Positions 13,366 to 25,412 of a stretch of DNA of 64,000 nt are shown here, one piece after another. This DNA comes from Combretum micranthum (lineage: Eukaryota; Streptophyta; Magnoliopsida; Myrtales; Combretaceae). How positions within the stretch are numbered: the stretch's first letter is position 1; the number at the start of each line of letters is the position of its first letter. The DNA is taken from contig JAMXBD010002245.1 in the NCBI GenBank assembly GCA_024138025.1, positions 156,733 through 220,732 of the forward strand, written 5' to 3'. The notes under the pieces are model-generated. The model saw only the letters and a program-made list of their open reading frames with translations. It was not told where the DNA came from and ran no database searches. The translations under genes were made by a program, and so were the position numbers.

Positions 13366-13863
13366 GCATCTACACGCCCCCAGAAAATAGGAAAAATAAA
13401 TAAATAAACTATATAAAAAATTGATTTGATTAACAAAAAAATCGAGAAAAAAAAAAACAAAAGCAAGGTCTTATACATAAGAGACCAGAGGCGTTAAGGA
13501 TTGAAGAATCAAGGGAGAAAATTATTGACTTGTTCTTGGATATGGGGTAGGGTAAAGAGGTGTTGGATATTTCAGTTTCTCAAGTCTATTGAATTAGGGT
13601 TTTTCCTTATTCTATGGACTTGTGTCTACATTTTTATAATTGATGAGATTGGATATCTTTCTTTACCTCTTATAGAAGAAATGGCATATTATGTAAATAT
13701 AATGTATATCCAAAATATCATGATTTTGTGTTGTGCCTATAATTTATTTCTCCATGGCTAACTGGGTATTTAAATATGAATAACTAGCAAAGGAGCTTTC
13801 GTGATACAGGTGTGAAAATAATTTTTATTTTCTTTTATTTTAACATTTTATTCGATAGAGTTA

Positions 13864-14630
13864 TCTATATTATTAAAGCAAAACCACTTTTTTGGTATCT
13901 TTGGTGTAAATATTTTTATTGTAAATATTTTTAATATAATGTTATTTTTAGAATATGGACATAGAATATTTTTCATATCCTAAAATCATGAAAATTAAAT
14001 AGGGTTTTAATATAATTAAATAGTGCTAAACAAACATAGTCTTTTCGTTTTTTAGCATACGGGTATAAAATATTTTTGGTATCTTTAAAATCATGAAATT
14101 AAATAGGGTTTGAATAGATTAAATAGGGGTTGAATAGACATATTCTTTTCTGCGTAAAATATTTTTGGTATCCTGAAATCATAAAATTAAATAGGGTTTG
14201 AATATAATTAAATAGAGGTTGAATAGACATAATATTTTCCTTTTTTAGCATATGGGTGTAAAATATTTTTGGTATCCCTAAAATCATGAAATTAAATAGA
14301 GTTTGAATAGAATTAAATAGGGGTTGAATAGACATTGTCTTTTCCTTTTTTAGCCTAAGCATGAATCTTTATATATAGATTTAAACCTGTTACCTGTGGA
14401 AAATACAATTGTAATTATGGTTTGCAATTAATTTCCTAATTTCTAGGACTAATTAAAGTTTTACTCTTCCAACCTGTCAAAACAATATATCTATTTAATT
14501 TATATATATAGGGTTGTTTTATTTGCACATACATTGAGGGTACGTCGTCTGCTTGTATTTTATATACCAAATAAAATGAATATATACACTAACAAATCGT
14601 GCACTTGCATTGCGTGTGTAAATTTAATAA
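13864..14630 (+). mobile_element. Possible Helitron-like element
   Basis: Begins with TCTATATTATTAAAGCA, which fits the 5' consensus of plant Helitrons. Near 14598-14618 there is CGTGCACTTGCATTGCGTG, a GC-rich imperfect hairpin of the kind placed just before Helitron 3' ends. The terminal CTRRT is not evident, so the 3' end is unproven. The interior is the tandem array at 13951-14357 and carries no coding sequence, so if real it is non-autonomous. Confidence 0.3.
13951..14357. repeat. Tandem repeat, ~100-bp unit, four copies
   Basis: Four head-to-tail units at about 13951-14060, 14061-14152, 14153-14253 and 14254-14357. Each reads, in order, TAAAATATTTTTGGTATC, AAATCATGAAATTAAATAGG, a TTTGAATA block, GGGGTTGAATAGACAT and CTTTTCCTTTTTTAGC. 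The last three units are the most alike; the first is more diverged. Open frames here only reflect the repetition. Confidence 0.85.
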
Positions 14631-15095
14631 TACCTATAAAAAATCTTAAATATTTTATTATAAATATGAATTTTCGACTATAGAAATTCTTTCTAGATTT
14701 TGGATTCTATTCTATAATCTATTTAAATGTTATTATTATTCTTATTTTACGTTAAATAAAAGATATTTTTAAAAGTAAAAAAGATAAGTATAGTAGTTAT
14801 GGTTTCAAAAAACATTAAAAAGGGAGTAGTTTTTATTTGAAAAAGAAGTTGTAAATTTAAATTCCTAGGGTCATTTTTTTCAAATCATATATAAAAAATT
14901 ATATCTACACTAAAGACACCAAAAGTGAATCTTTTGGCTTAACTTATAATTTTAAATTTGTAAATTAGAAAGTAAGAAATTTTACTCTAAGAAAAGAAAA
15001 AAAAGAAGACATAAGGTATAAATCACAAAAAATGATTAGTATAGAATTCAAAATTTCATTATAAAGTTATAGCATATAATTATATACTTTTGACG

Positions 15096-15096
<1 letters not shown>
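14631..15096. other. Intergenic, no gene seen
   Basis: AT-rich sequence without open frames or clear repeats before the microsatellite at 15097. Confidence 0.5.
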
Positions 15097-15139
<43 letters not shown>

Positions 15140-15140
15140 T
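15097..15140. repeat. Compound (CT)n(AT)n microsatellite
   Basis: A CT run passes directly into an AT run. Confidence 0.9.
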
Positions 15141-15626
15141 GTTTGCACACTTCCCTACATAAGGATAAGTGTAATTTAATCTTATAAACTTTTCTTAATT
15201 TACTATAAAAAGGCAAAAAATTAAAATATAGCTCAACCCTTGAAACAAAAGAATGTGGAGGGAAAAGAAATTTGTATTATGTTTTTGGAAACTTTTACAG
15301 CTATAATGTTATTAATAGTATAATTAAACAAATTAGAGGAATTAGTATAAAAAAATATATGGGCTTCAATCACAATTAAAACAGATTTGAATTGTTGAAT
15401 AATGTGATACGACTAGTCCCGTTATAACCACCACAAGATTATAAAATATTCCAATGTTATTATTAATCTAAATTATTCCTAATAATAAATCCTCTAGGTA
15501 TTGTTTTGTTTTTTCTATGTGCCACATGTCACGAGCTTAGAGTTTTAGAATGAATCCGTACGACACTTAGCGCTCTAATCCCACCTGAAGAGGCTAAGTT
15601 TAGCTTAAAGAACCCACACAAGAACT

Positions 15627-15678
<52 letters not shown>
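15627..15678. repeat. (GA)n microsatellite, about 26 repeats
   Basis: A pure GA run of roughly 52 bp, the longest perfect dinucleotide tract in the window. The serine/leucine open frame on the minus strand here is an artefact of it. Confidence 0.95.
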
Positions 15679-15680
<2 letters not shown>

Positions 15681-15799
15681 TCAGACTGCAACTGTATTCA
15701 CTCATTGTATGGATGATTTGCAACTGAGGGATTCACCCTTATATATATAAGTGGCCTCCCTAAATGGATGGCTTAGACTTAGGATGTATTATACCAGAA

Positions 15800-16014
15800 G
15801 GTCCCAACGTTTGAGAATAAGTTTATTTAAGGTCCTAACATTTAAAGAAGTGGATCAATTTGGGTCCTTAAAGACACATGTCAACACAAGAGAGTATTTA
15901 TTCAAAATTCAAAAGATTATTCTCCTGTTGACACATGTCTTTAGGACCCAAATTAACCCACTTCTTCAAGTGTTATGACCTTAAATGAACTTACTCCTAA
16001 ATGCTGGGATCTTA
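15800..16014. mobile_element. Palindromic MITE-like element
   Basis: Two arms of about 88 bp, 15800-15886 and 15926-16014, are near-perfect reverse complements around a ~39-bp loop. Matching landmarks from the tips inwards are GTCCCAACGTTT (right arm: ATCCCAGCATTT), TAAGTTTATTTAAGGTC, AAGAAGTGG, ATTTGGGTCCT and TGTCAACA at the inner ends. The transcript would fold into a long hairpin. The arm sequence resembles the arms of the larger element at 55691-56990 (AACGTTTG, then TAAGTT, then TTTAAGG). Confidence 0.75.
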
Positions 16015-16629
16015 AAATTTTGTTTATATGATTAATAATTTGATTTAGACACATAATTTAGAAGTTTAGTTTACAAGAAAATGATATCTAATTTGAGTTT
16101 GAATTTAAGAACTGATATTTTTAAACAAGTAAATGAATTCAAAATTCATGGGGATTAAGGATATGGAAGCTAAACTAAAATCCAAAGGTATAGAGATTTG
16201 CAAAACATTTAAAATGTTTATTTAAGATTCAGGAAATTGAAATTGAAATAAAAGGAGTTCAAATGAAGGATCTGAAAGAATTGAATAGTTTGATTTAGTA
16301 TGAAAAGTTATTGAGGATAAATAGATGATTTAAAAAAATATTTAAAATCTCAATTTCAATTCAACTCTATTTAATAATTTAATTATGTCAAATTATCTAA
16401 TCATAATTCATTGTTTGTTTTACTTGAACTATTTATCTGTCTAAGATAAATTTCTAACTAAGCTCAAATTCAATACTTTAATTGATTATCTATTATACTA
16501 TTTCATTAAACTATTTATAACTCAAATAGGTGAAGATTTGGGGTATTTCAATTTCAACGTACTTTTTTCTTGCGTCATTTCTCAATTTTGATCTAGTGCC
16601 CAATTTAATAGTATATTATTGTATTGTTC

Positions 16630-16664
<35 letters not shown>

Positions 16665-18279
16665 TATTTTATAATTGAAAATAAATATGATTTTATGACA
16701 TAATTTTTTCTGCTTGTGTATATGTTATTAAAAAATATAAGAATTTTTGTATTGTCAAATCCTTTGCAAGTTCCAATTGTTTTAAATAAATAATCATACT
16801 TCTTGTTTTTGTTGGCAAGAAATTCATTACAGAAAATTATTATAAATAATATAATGAGGAATTTTATGCTTACGAGGAAGGCAACGTATATACAGTATTA
16901 ATCTTTTAAATTTACAATTCTTTTATTTTTTTTTTCATTTTTAAGTTTCCCTTTATTTTTCGTATCAATTGAGATGTCAAGTAATGAAAGTTTATGTATG
17001 TGAAAAATATCTATACTTTTAAATGAATTTGGGATTGTGTAGTTAGTTTTTAAACCTTGCATGTCTATGTGGTTTTGGAGCATGATAAGTTCAGTCGTAC
17101 TTATTTTAAAGATTTGGAATAGTAAATATTCAATCTAAAAATAAAAGGCCAATTATCGTAGAGTTTTGCTACAATGAATGGCATTCCTAATTTTCGTGGG
17201 CCTGGCCTGTGGTGTAGCACCCTAGTAGAATATGCTAGGATAGTAAGCGCTTTGAAAAAAAAAAAAAAAAGGTTCTAATACTCTATAACACTTGGAACGA
17301 GACAAGATATGGCGTAAAAAGTGTCTTTACCTTTAGTTGTCAATGTGGGGAAAAAAAAATAGACATAGACAATAGTTATAACTGAGATTTTTCTTTTGTA
17401 ATACTTTATAAAATAAATAGATATGTTTTTGTTTTAATTATATTTGTTTAGTGTGATATTATTAATAGCACATTAAATGCTATATATAGATAATAATTAA
17501 TTTCTATTGCTATGGAAAATAGAATAAATATTTTTTATTTTATACTATCTTGGAATTTTTGTACTATTATTTATATATATCTTAATAATTTTTTTTATTT
17601 TTTATTTCTTGGCTAAGCTTTTCCCTTAAAGAAATCAGTTTAAGCGATAATGAACCCATCTCTACTTTTTACTTATTTATATCTTAATATTTTTTTATTT
17701 TTTATTTTTAATTTAATTGGTCAAACTTAATTCTTAAAGAAACAAAGTTAGTGCAAGTTTATCAATCTTGTCTCTTAGAGATGAGTTTAACTTGCCTAAA
17801 TTTGAGGTAATTTTTATTCTAGTGGCATTTTTATAATATTGTTAATTATTTCCTTTTTCAATTTCATTTGCTTGACTAATTTATTAAAAATTTATTTGAA
17901 TTTATATATTATTTTAAAAGTTAAAAGAAAATTATTGATGTTCAATAATTTCAATCCTACATAGTTTTTACATGAGAAATGCAATTTTAATAAACCTTAC
18001 ATATTGTTCGAACGTTATTGACATCTACTTTATTTGAATATGAAATCTACTTTGTATTTTAAGACTACGTAGACTAAGTAAAATTTTGAATTCACAACCT
18101 ATAAAGCAAATGACATTCACCTTTTAAGATGGATTTTTAGATTTGGCGAATATTACTAGATAGGTCTTCGAAGTAGTAAAGTTTTATTCATATGTTATTT
18201 TTTTCAAGTTAGTAAATAAAGTAAAGGTTATTAAAAAATAGTAAAAATAACCACATGAGAGATTAGATTAGAGTTAGGT
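16015..18279. other. Intergenic, no gene seen
   Basis: AT-rich. Contains a (TA)n(GA)n microsatellite at about 16631-16664 and a 16-A run at about 17256-17271. At about 17570-17800 the phrases CTTAATATTTTTTTATTTTTTATTT and an AGTTT/CTTAAAGAAA context repeat imperfectly. No coding signal that I can support. Confidence 0.5.
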
Positions 18280-21200
18280 ATCCAGATTTGTAGTCAAATG
18301 TCTACCCAAAAAAATTTCAAATAATTTGGTAAGAAAAAAGTAAGTTTTTAAATAAATCATCGCTACATATAGACTACATCGTGACCCTTAGCTTACATCG
18401 ATTGTTTGGAAACTTAGTTTACAAATCTTATAAATTGACAATGAAAATCATCAGATAAAAGAGAATGAAAATACAAATGTTATAATCTTCTAAAAGCAGC
18501 AATGGAGAAGTAACTCTTCAGTTCGCTGCCCAATGTTGGTAGCGATCATCGTCATCCTTGATGTAGATGATTGAAACCATAATTCCTGCCCTTAAAAGGA
18601 GTAGGAGTAACATGCTTGTTATAGTGAGATGCATGTATTTCCAACGTTTTGTAGTGGTTGTTTCGAAGCGACAGTACAAGAGTTAAAAAAAAAAAGAAGT
18701 AAAATAAAATAAAATAACATAAAATCAAGTAATCGAGAATGACATGATGAAAATAATGGGAAAATTACCTTAACACAAACAAATGTTTGAAAAGGTCATT
18801 TGTTCGAGTTTAATTGTTTCATAATGATGACTTACTGATGAGACATTCATCCATTTAATAATACAAACATTATAATAAACCATCATTAATCTAACCATTA
18901 AAATAAATATAATAAATGGAATATCAATTATTTTAGTGATTCGGTCCCATTAAAATTAATGACGGGACTATAGAATTTTCCATAAACTTAATGCAACAAA
19001 ATATGATTAAAATTGTAATTGATGATGACTATCAACAACTAAATGAAAAAGAAGATATTTTTGGTGATAAAATAAATATACAATCAAAATAAGATACTAG
19101 TTCAAAGGTTTAAAATAGAAAACTTCTATAGTTTCTAAACTAATTGCATACTTCATGAGATATCATATGTATATAAGAAAAAAAAAGGAAAAAAACCTAT
19201 TAACTAATACCTTTAGGGCAACTGTGAGGATATTCAATTAAGCAAATAGCTTCCAATAAATGCACAGCTTACACCCATAGATACTCAACTCTTGAGGGGA
19301 ACCAGGCTCTCCACGTATGGATAAGCTATTTCAAGCCAAAAGTCTTCTTGAGATATTGCAATCCTATTCTTACCCTTTAGCTTGTTATATACGACTATTC
19401 CCTTTTTGTAACCCAACATAACTTCATCTTGAGACACGTGCAAAAAACTCTGTATGGTCTTTGCTTCATCTTTAACCTCTTGAGGGAGTACAAAAGTGAA
19501 TTGCTTATACCAGGATTGTTTACCACCATACTCATCCATTCTCCATATATCAACATATGAACAATAATTGTAAAGTAAATAGAGATTTTTAGTTGACATT
19601 CCAGGCGTAAGATCCAACAAGTCAGAAAACTTTTTATCTTCAGGTAGTGGAAGCTCTTGGAATGTCTCCTTAACAAAATCAAAAGAGACAAGTATTTTCT
19701 GACATGCATTAAGCCAAAAAGCAACGTTACCGACAAACCTAAATTGATATGACGCAGGTTTCGTTACTCCAATTCTATAAGGGAAGTCCTGAAGCCTTCT
19801 CCAAGAATCAGTCTTCAAAGTATACATCCATAGCTGTTGTGTTTGATGTCCATCAGACCAATTGCAACAATTGCAAATCGCAATCACTTTATAATCATTT
19901 GAAAAGGAATCAAAGCCTAACCCAAATGTGTGTAGCAGTGGACCATCCTTACAATGATAAAAAGGAATCAACTCCTTAATTTCTCGAGTTGATAGATTCC
20001 ATAATAAGAGTTTGAAGAATGGAGTATTACTTAACAAAAGCACCAATCCATTGCATGAACCCACGGGTATAATATCTTTACACTGGATCATGTTCAATTG
20101 TAAAACATGCCTTGTTGAATTAGGAGTCAAGATATAATTTTTGGAGTGCAATAATGAATGGAATGATAAAGATATTAGTTGCCTCCAATTGGTATATACC
20201 AGATGATATCGTGAATGATTGTTATCCATTGAAGATGAGTGATCTAATGCTTTCTAATAAAAAAAGCATTGGAGATTAAGGATTTCCATAACTTGCAGAC
20301 GCATTGCAAACGCTATAAAGTCTTCATGCTTGCCCAGGAAAGTATTTCAAGATTATCTTGTGAATGTAGCCTGTTAAAAATTAGGAAGAAACATATTTAA
20401 ATAAAAAAAAAGAGAATGAAATATACAACTACTCTATACCCAATATTTACACAAAAACATATCATAATCAATTCGAGGCCACTATAACTATAGAAAGACT
20501 CAATGACACTAACACAATATATGAATTAACTAATAATATACGAATATTAGTAAAATGTTGATATGTGGATAAATTTTTAAAACATAACATGGTAATGTTT
20601 TCCAAGATGCACTTAGACTCAGTAACTTTAACACATGGATCGCAAATGATCATATTTATCGAGAAATGTTTCAATAGTGCTAGCACATTTATGAATTATT
20701 GAAATGTTTCAGTAGTGCTATTACATAAACACTAATCTTATAACGACTTATACTAAGTTTAAATCTCTCGACTTTAATTTCAACACGGGTATATTCCACA
20801 AACTATTAAATTGTGTAAATAGTCTTATTAAATTTTGAGTCAGTGTGAATATATTTCTAAATTTTCAAATATTACAAATAAATCTTATAAACTTTGACTT
20901 TAGTGCATAAACACATACTCAATTTTATCAAAGTATCCTTTCACATGTCTTAAATATTTGACCTAGTGCGTTTGTTTTAACTAAAAGGAATAAAAATTAA
21001 AAAAAAAAAGTTCTTTATCAACCAATTTATCAGAGTTTAGAAGGAGAGAGAAGAGGAAGACCTATAGGATAGAGGATTTTTGATAGTTGAAGAGTATATC
21101 TATACTAAAGTTAAAATTAATAGACTCCTTGTAATTTCTAGTATTTTACCTTATCAATACTTGAAATCATTAACAAATTATATATCAATAAATTAACATT

Positions 21201-22570
21201 TCAATAATTTTGATACCAATTACCACCTATGAATATTGCGTGAAAACAGAATAGTAAACTCGAACAAAGGTCCACTATTGTTGTGTCCTGTGTCCACTTT
21301 AGTAAAAATAACATTAGGATACGAAAATCTCTAATATTAAATTAATTAATTTTAAAATTTTGATATATAATTATATATGTTATTAAAACTTATTTAACAA
21401 AAATTCAAAGTATGACATATCATATTAACCTATTAAAGAATATTTAGAAAACATGAGTGACCATGACGAATGGAGGGGAACAATCACCAGCTTGGAAAAG
21501 GTGTACCATGTGGGTGGGTCGTGAATTGATGAGGTGGTTGGGTTTTGCCACTGGTGATACTATATGAAGTTGAATGATGGTCAAAAAATACAGAAATTTT
21601 TAAAATACACCAGCAATCGTCACATACGATGAACTACACTTATGACATAAAAGCATCAGTCCTAAATCTACACCCGCAGGAGCGTATGTAAAACGTTTTT
21701 TTTGGACATCCAAGACAAAACCACCATAGCAAATTATACATACGAATAATGCAAAGCAACGTTCAAATCATATCTTGTCATACTGACCAATCAAAACCAT
21801 TGTCGAGTAAAATATCTAATCGAACCATGTAAAGCTGAAAAAGACTAACACGTTCACAATGTACTATGATGTAAAACATTTCAATAATTCAATACTTTAT
21901 CCAAAACCTAGTTCTTATGTACAATGTTAATACTACGGTTTTTATGGTTCTACTCCTATGCAACATGTCTCATTAAAGAAAACTAGTTTAACATGATTTA
22001 ATTTTAGTTTTTAGTCTCGCATATAATTAATTTCGTAATGATTTTGCAATAATATTCACACACTTGTAGTAACTGAACCAAATGGAAACACCAACAATAA
22101 ATCCAAATTTATATACATATAAAAAAACAACCAAAATAGACTAACCTATAAGGATTGCTTCTCTGGCTCAGACATGGTTAGCTTAAGCAATCCAAGCTCA
22201 ATGAACACGGTAACAAATATGACTCTGGTTGTGAATTTTCTAGGCAAACATAAACTTTGATGTTTATGACTTGCCTGTGCACCAGCATAACACAACAAAG
22301 GAAGAAAAAATTAAAAAAAATTATATATTGTAATTGCACATAGAGACAGAGCGGGAAAACCACATACTATAAATTTATTAGGATTAAAATAATAAAGGGT
22401 GAAAAAGAAAATAGAAGTGAGATGTTACGAGGACAAATAGAAGGACACAAGGGGCTTGAGGTGTTAAGAGTTGAAAAATACTCGTTCTTGGATGAGAGGA
22501 GGGATGGGGAAGAGACAAACTGAATATTTTGGCCTTCTGATTTTTAAGCATCTGGATTGCGTTTTTATTT
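18280..22570. repeat. Segmental duplication D2, copy b
   Basis: Second copy of the block described at 10440-13640. The region 20660-22080 is longer than its counterpart (about 12850-13140), so this copy has gained roughly 1.1 kb of AT-rich, MITE-like sequence between the F-box relic and the upstream exon block. Confidence 0.75.
19285..20385 (-). pseudogene. F-box/FBA-domain gene, copy b, F-box disrupted
   Basis: An uninterrupted frame of 314 codons runs from ATG 20229 to the stop at 19285 and holds the whole F-box-associated domain: GSCNGLVLLL, LLLWNLSTREIKELIPF, GLGFDSFSNDYKVIAICN, W-YTLKTDSWRRL, ISQEDFWLEIAYPYVESLV near the end. Upstream the F-box is still readable (EILSWASMKTL, RLQCVCKLWKSLIS, AFFIRKH). 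It has an in-frame TAG in the middle (near 20309), a one-base deletion at the join to the FBA part (near 20244), and no ATG at the expected start. A shortened protein from ATG 20229 would lack the F-box and so could not join an SCF complex; it might still bind the substrate. I call it a pseudogene, with the intact FBA frame as a caution. Confidence 0.75.
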
Positions 22571-23931
22571 ATGTCCTTGCTTTGTAACACCCAATATTTA
22601 TGTTCTTATAATTGCGGATTTATGTCATTGCTTTGTAACTCCTAGCATTTATATAGAACTCAACCGACGTATTCATTTAGTTCTTGTATTTATTTTTCCA
22701 AACGTTCTAAAGGCATTAAATAGATTATTAATTAAAAGAGTAGCCTTGTAAAATTTGTCTTTAATTTTTTAGCAAAATAACATAAATAATTTAGTTCAAT
22801 TAAGAGATTAATTAGTGGTTTGCTATCATTATTTTGGTACAAAATATAGACTAAGTAACAAAATATTAATCTATTGTGATAATAATAATAGCAACAATAT
22901 GATAACGGAATATATTTAAAATTTGTATGAAATTATTAGTGATTATATATATATATATATATATACATGTGTGTGTGTCAATGAAAAAAAATGTAAATAA
23001 ATATGTATATGTAACAAGAATAATAATACATTATTTTACTAGCAATGAGGAATCAGGATGATAACGAAATTCTTAACTGGTACTTTCAAGTGCTATAAAT
23101 GTACATTTATAAAATAATATTAGTATAGTTGTTATGGCTGAATTTAGTATGTAAAATAATAATTTCAATGCAGCAAACGATGGAAAGATTAAAGGAGAAT
23201 CTCAGGTCATAGTATCATGGTGTCCTTAAACTTGCACAGAAAGTTTAAAGAGAAATCACATGGCAATTTCAAAACGGTAATTATTATACTGTGTAACTCA
23301 AAACTCTTTAAATCTTAAGAAATCAAGCATTGAGATGATAGAAATAGGACACGTATAGTACAATTTGCGGACTTGTCCAGCAAGCAATTCCATAGGCACC
23401 CATGCAGTACAAATAGTAAGTATAAATATATATACGTATGAGTTCGTCTGATGGAAAGCAAATTTTTATGAGTAATTGTTTCTGAGTTTAGAGGGTAATA
23501 GTTTGAGTACAGAGAGTTGGATCTTAATATTTCTATCTTATTTTTCCATCCATAAATAGTTTTTATGGTGCTAAAACCATCAATAAATAATAATAATAAT
23601 AAATAATAATAATAAATTGTTAGTATAGCACTCCTGCAATTTGGATACTGTGGCACATTAATACCAAGACCATTAATGAGCCTCCAAATGTATTATAGGA
23701 ATCCAAGAGGTGTACCATAATTAATACTAGAGATACACATCCCTTTAATACAAGGTATGTTTCTAAACTCACTTTATATTTGTAAAGTTAATTATATTAA
23801 ATATATGTATATTTATATATGTTTAGCTCCCAGGCATTACCGACAATTAATTCCTTGCTTATATACGTTAATGACATAATATTTTGGGAATTTGATATTT
23901 CATAATTTTAATAATAAGATACACTACTAAA
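22571..23931. other. Intergenic, no gene seen
   Basis: AT-rich. A (TA)n(TG)n microsatellite lies at about 22944-22979 and TAA-rich repeats at 23585-23620. No recognisable gene. Confidence 0.5.
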
Positions 23932-24200
23932 AATTTTGTTTTTCGTAGCAAGGTTATTACAGGGACATAACTTTTAACAGCAAGTTTTTATTTATTTATT
24001 TTTAATTTCTTTTTGGCAGGGACTTTGTCCCTACAATAGCACTACAACATATTTTTATATAAAATACTTTATTCAAAATACTAGAGTGACTTGTTATTGT
24101 TATTTTAATTTTTACAAATAACTACTTATTGTGGGAACATATTACTTTATCATTTGGCGAAGTGAAATGGTCCCTGCCATATGTTGCTATTTAAAAAGAT
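23932..24200 (+). mobile_element. CACTA-like transposon end
   Basis: CACTACTAAAAATTTTG at 23932 matches the CACTA-type terminus of En/Spm elements. It is followed by repeated GCAGGGAC / ACAGGGAC and TAGCA motifs that look like subterminal repeats. A partner end (CTTTTTAGTAGTG or similar) was not found nearby, so this is a fragment or a misread. Confidence 0.35.
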
Positions 24201-25179
24201 GAATAAATAAATAGCAAAAGATATAAACATTATATGCAAACCACTCTAGCATTCACAAATTGCATGAAAAGCCTCAATTTTTTTTAGAAATTCATAAAGT
24301 TGAAATCAATGACTTCTAGTATTGCTTGCAAACACAAAATTGAAATCATCATGTTGTCTCATTTGAAAAGAATAGCAATAATCCAACTAGGTCATAAACA
24401 AGTAGCAAGAAAGTGGACATTAAATATTTTTTTATAGGTGGTTATATTAATAAACAATTAATTGTAAATAAATTTTATCTATATTAAGGTACACAATTGC
24501 TTATCTAATTAAGATTTTATAGTTTTTGTGGTACTATTATTGCTTTATAGTTTTTCATAAGAAAACCATATTTATTTATTGGTAAGAAAATATTATCTCT
24601 ATTGTATTCAAACGAAAAAAATTAAAAGTGAAAAACTTTTAACCATAATATTTAGTAACTTTAAACTAAATTTTAATTTGAATTGTCTTTTTCTTTTCTT
24701 CTTTGTTTATCTTCCACTTTCCACAATTACTTTTATTTTTTCCACTCACAATTATCCTATTAGTTTTTCACTTGAAAATATCAATAAATTTGATAACCAC
24801 CTATAGATTTTATAATAACCAAATTATCTTAGCTAACATCAAATTGATGATGGAGAAAATCTTGATAAATAACTAAACAAACAAATAATATTAGAAAAAA
24901 CAATCAAATCTTAACAAAGAACTAAAAATAAAAACAAATATCCCTTGAAAAATAAGATCTTCTTTTCAATATTTCATTAAGATCTTAATGAAAATTTCAC
25001 TTATGTGAAAGGAATAAAAAAAAATTACTTTAGTGACTAAATTATTATAGTAGATGAATAAGATTCTAGCCTAACAAGAAACATTATTTATTTCATTAAT
25101 ATCTCAATGACATAACAATTTTTGTAATTTATGCATAATTGTTTTTTCTTAAAAAAAAAATAAAACAACAAACTTATAG
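24201..25179. other. Intergenic, no gene seen
   Basis: AT-rich. Contains the first copy (24633-24671) of a 39-bp sequence repeated exactly at 26252-26290. Confidence 0.5.
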
Positions 25180-25412
25180 TTTCATCCAATGGGTCAGATG
25201 GCAATGGCCATATGCCAATGAGCCAAATGGGCCAGATGCCGATGGGCGAGATGCCAATGGGCTATTCACAGCTACAACCATCCTTTACCCCATTTTATTT
25301 GATGTTTCCAAGGCCACAGATGTTTAGTGGATCATCCAGTGGACAAGAAGATGGAGTCTATAGACCAAGTGTAGATCGTCCTAAAGGGTCTAGTGATATG
25401 AGTACTGATTAA
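25180..25412 (+). pseudogene. Met/Pro/Gln-rich exon fragment
   Basis: After a T-rich stretch and an acceptor-like CTTATAG, a coding-like block begins with MGQMAMA. After a one-base shift near 25210 it continues from 25212 as MPMSQMGQMPMGEMPMGYSQ and on to a stop at 25412 (last residues KGSSDMSTD). The base composition here is clearly less AT-rich than its surroundings, and the Met-Pro/Gln repetition looks like the tail of a real protein. I do not recognise the parent gene. It may be a captured last exon, perhaps carried by the CACTA-like sequence upstream. Confidence 0.45.

Larger units (their letters stand above)
10440..13640. repeat. Segmental duplication D2, copy a
   Basis: Matches 18280-22570 in the same orientation, about 7.8 kb apart. 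The match covers the 3' flank (10440-10690 with 18280-18520), the F-box/FBA relic, its 5' flank (12560-12840 with 20360-20650) and an upstream block (13140-13640 with 22080-22570). The upstream block ends on a conserved minus-strand ATAG/GTTAGT that looks like a splice donor. So the unit duplicated was a whole gene with an upstream, probably 5' UTR, exon. Identity is lower than in D1, so this is the older duplication. Confidence 0.75.

Noticed and set aside
14099..14362. Repetitive 87-codon minus-strand frame
   Set aside because: Explained entirely by the ~100-bp tandem repeat.
15529..15723. Ser/Leu-repeat protein
   Set aside because: Translation of the (GA)n microsatellite.
17196..17275. 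SINE ending in a poly-A run
   Set aside because: The A run is present but no A- and B-box pair and no target duplication could be found.
23315..23656. 113-codon minus-strand frame
   Set aside because: Tyr/Leu runs come from a TAA repeat; no domain visible.
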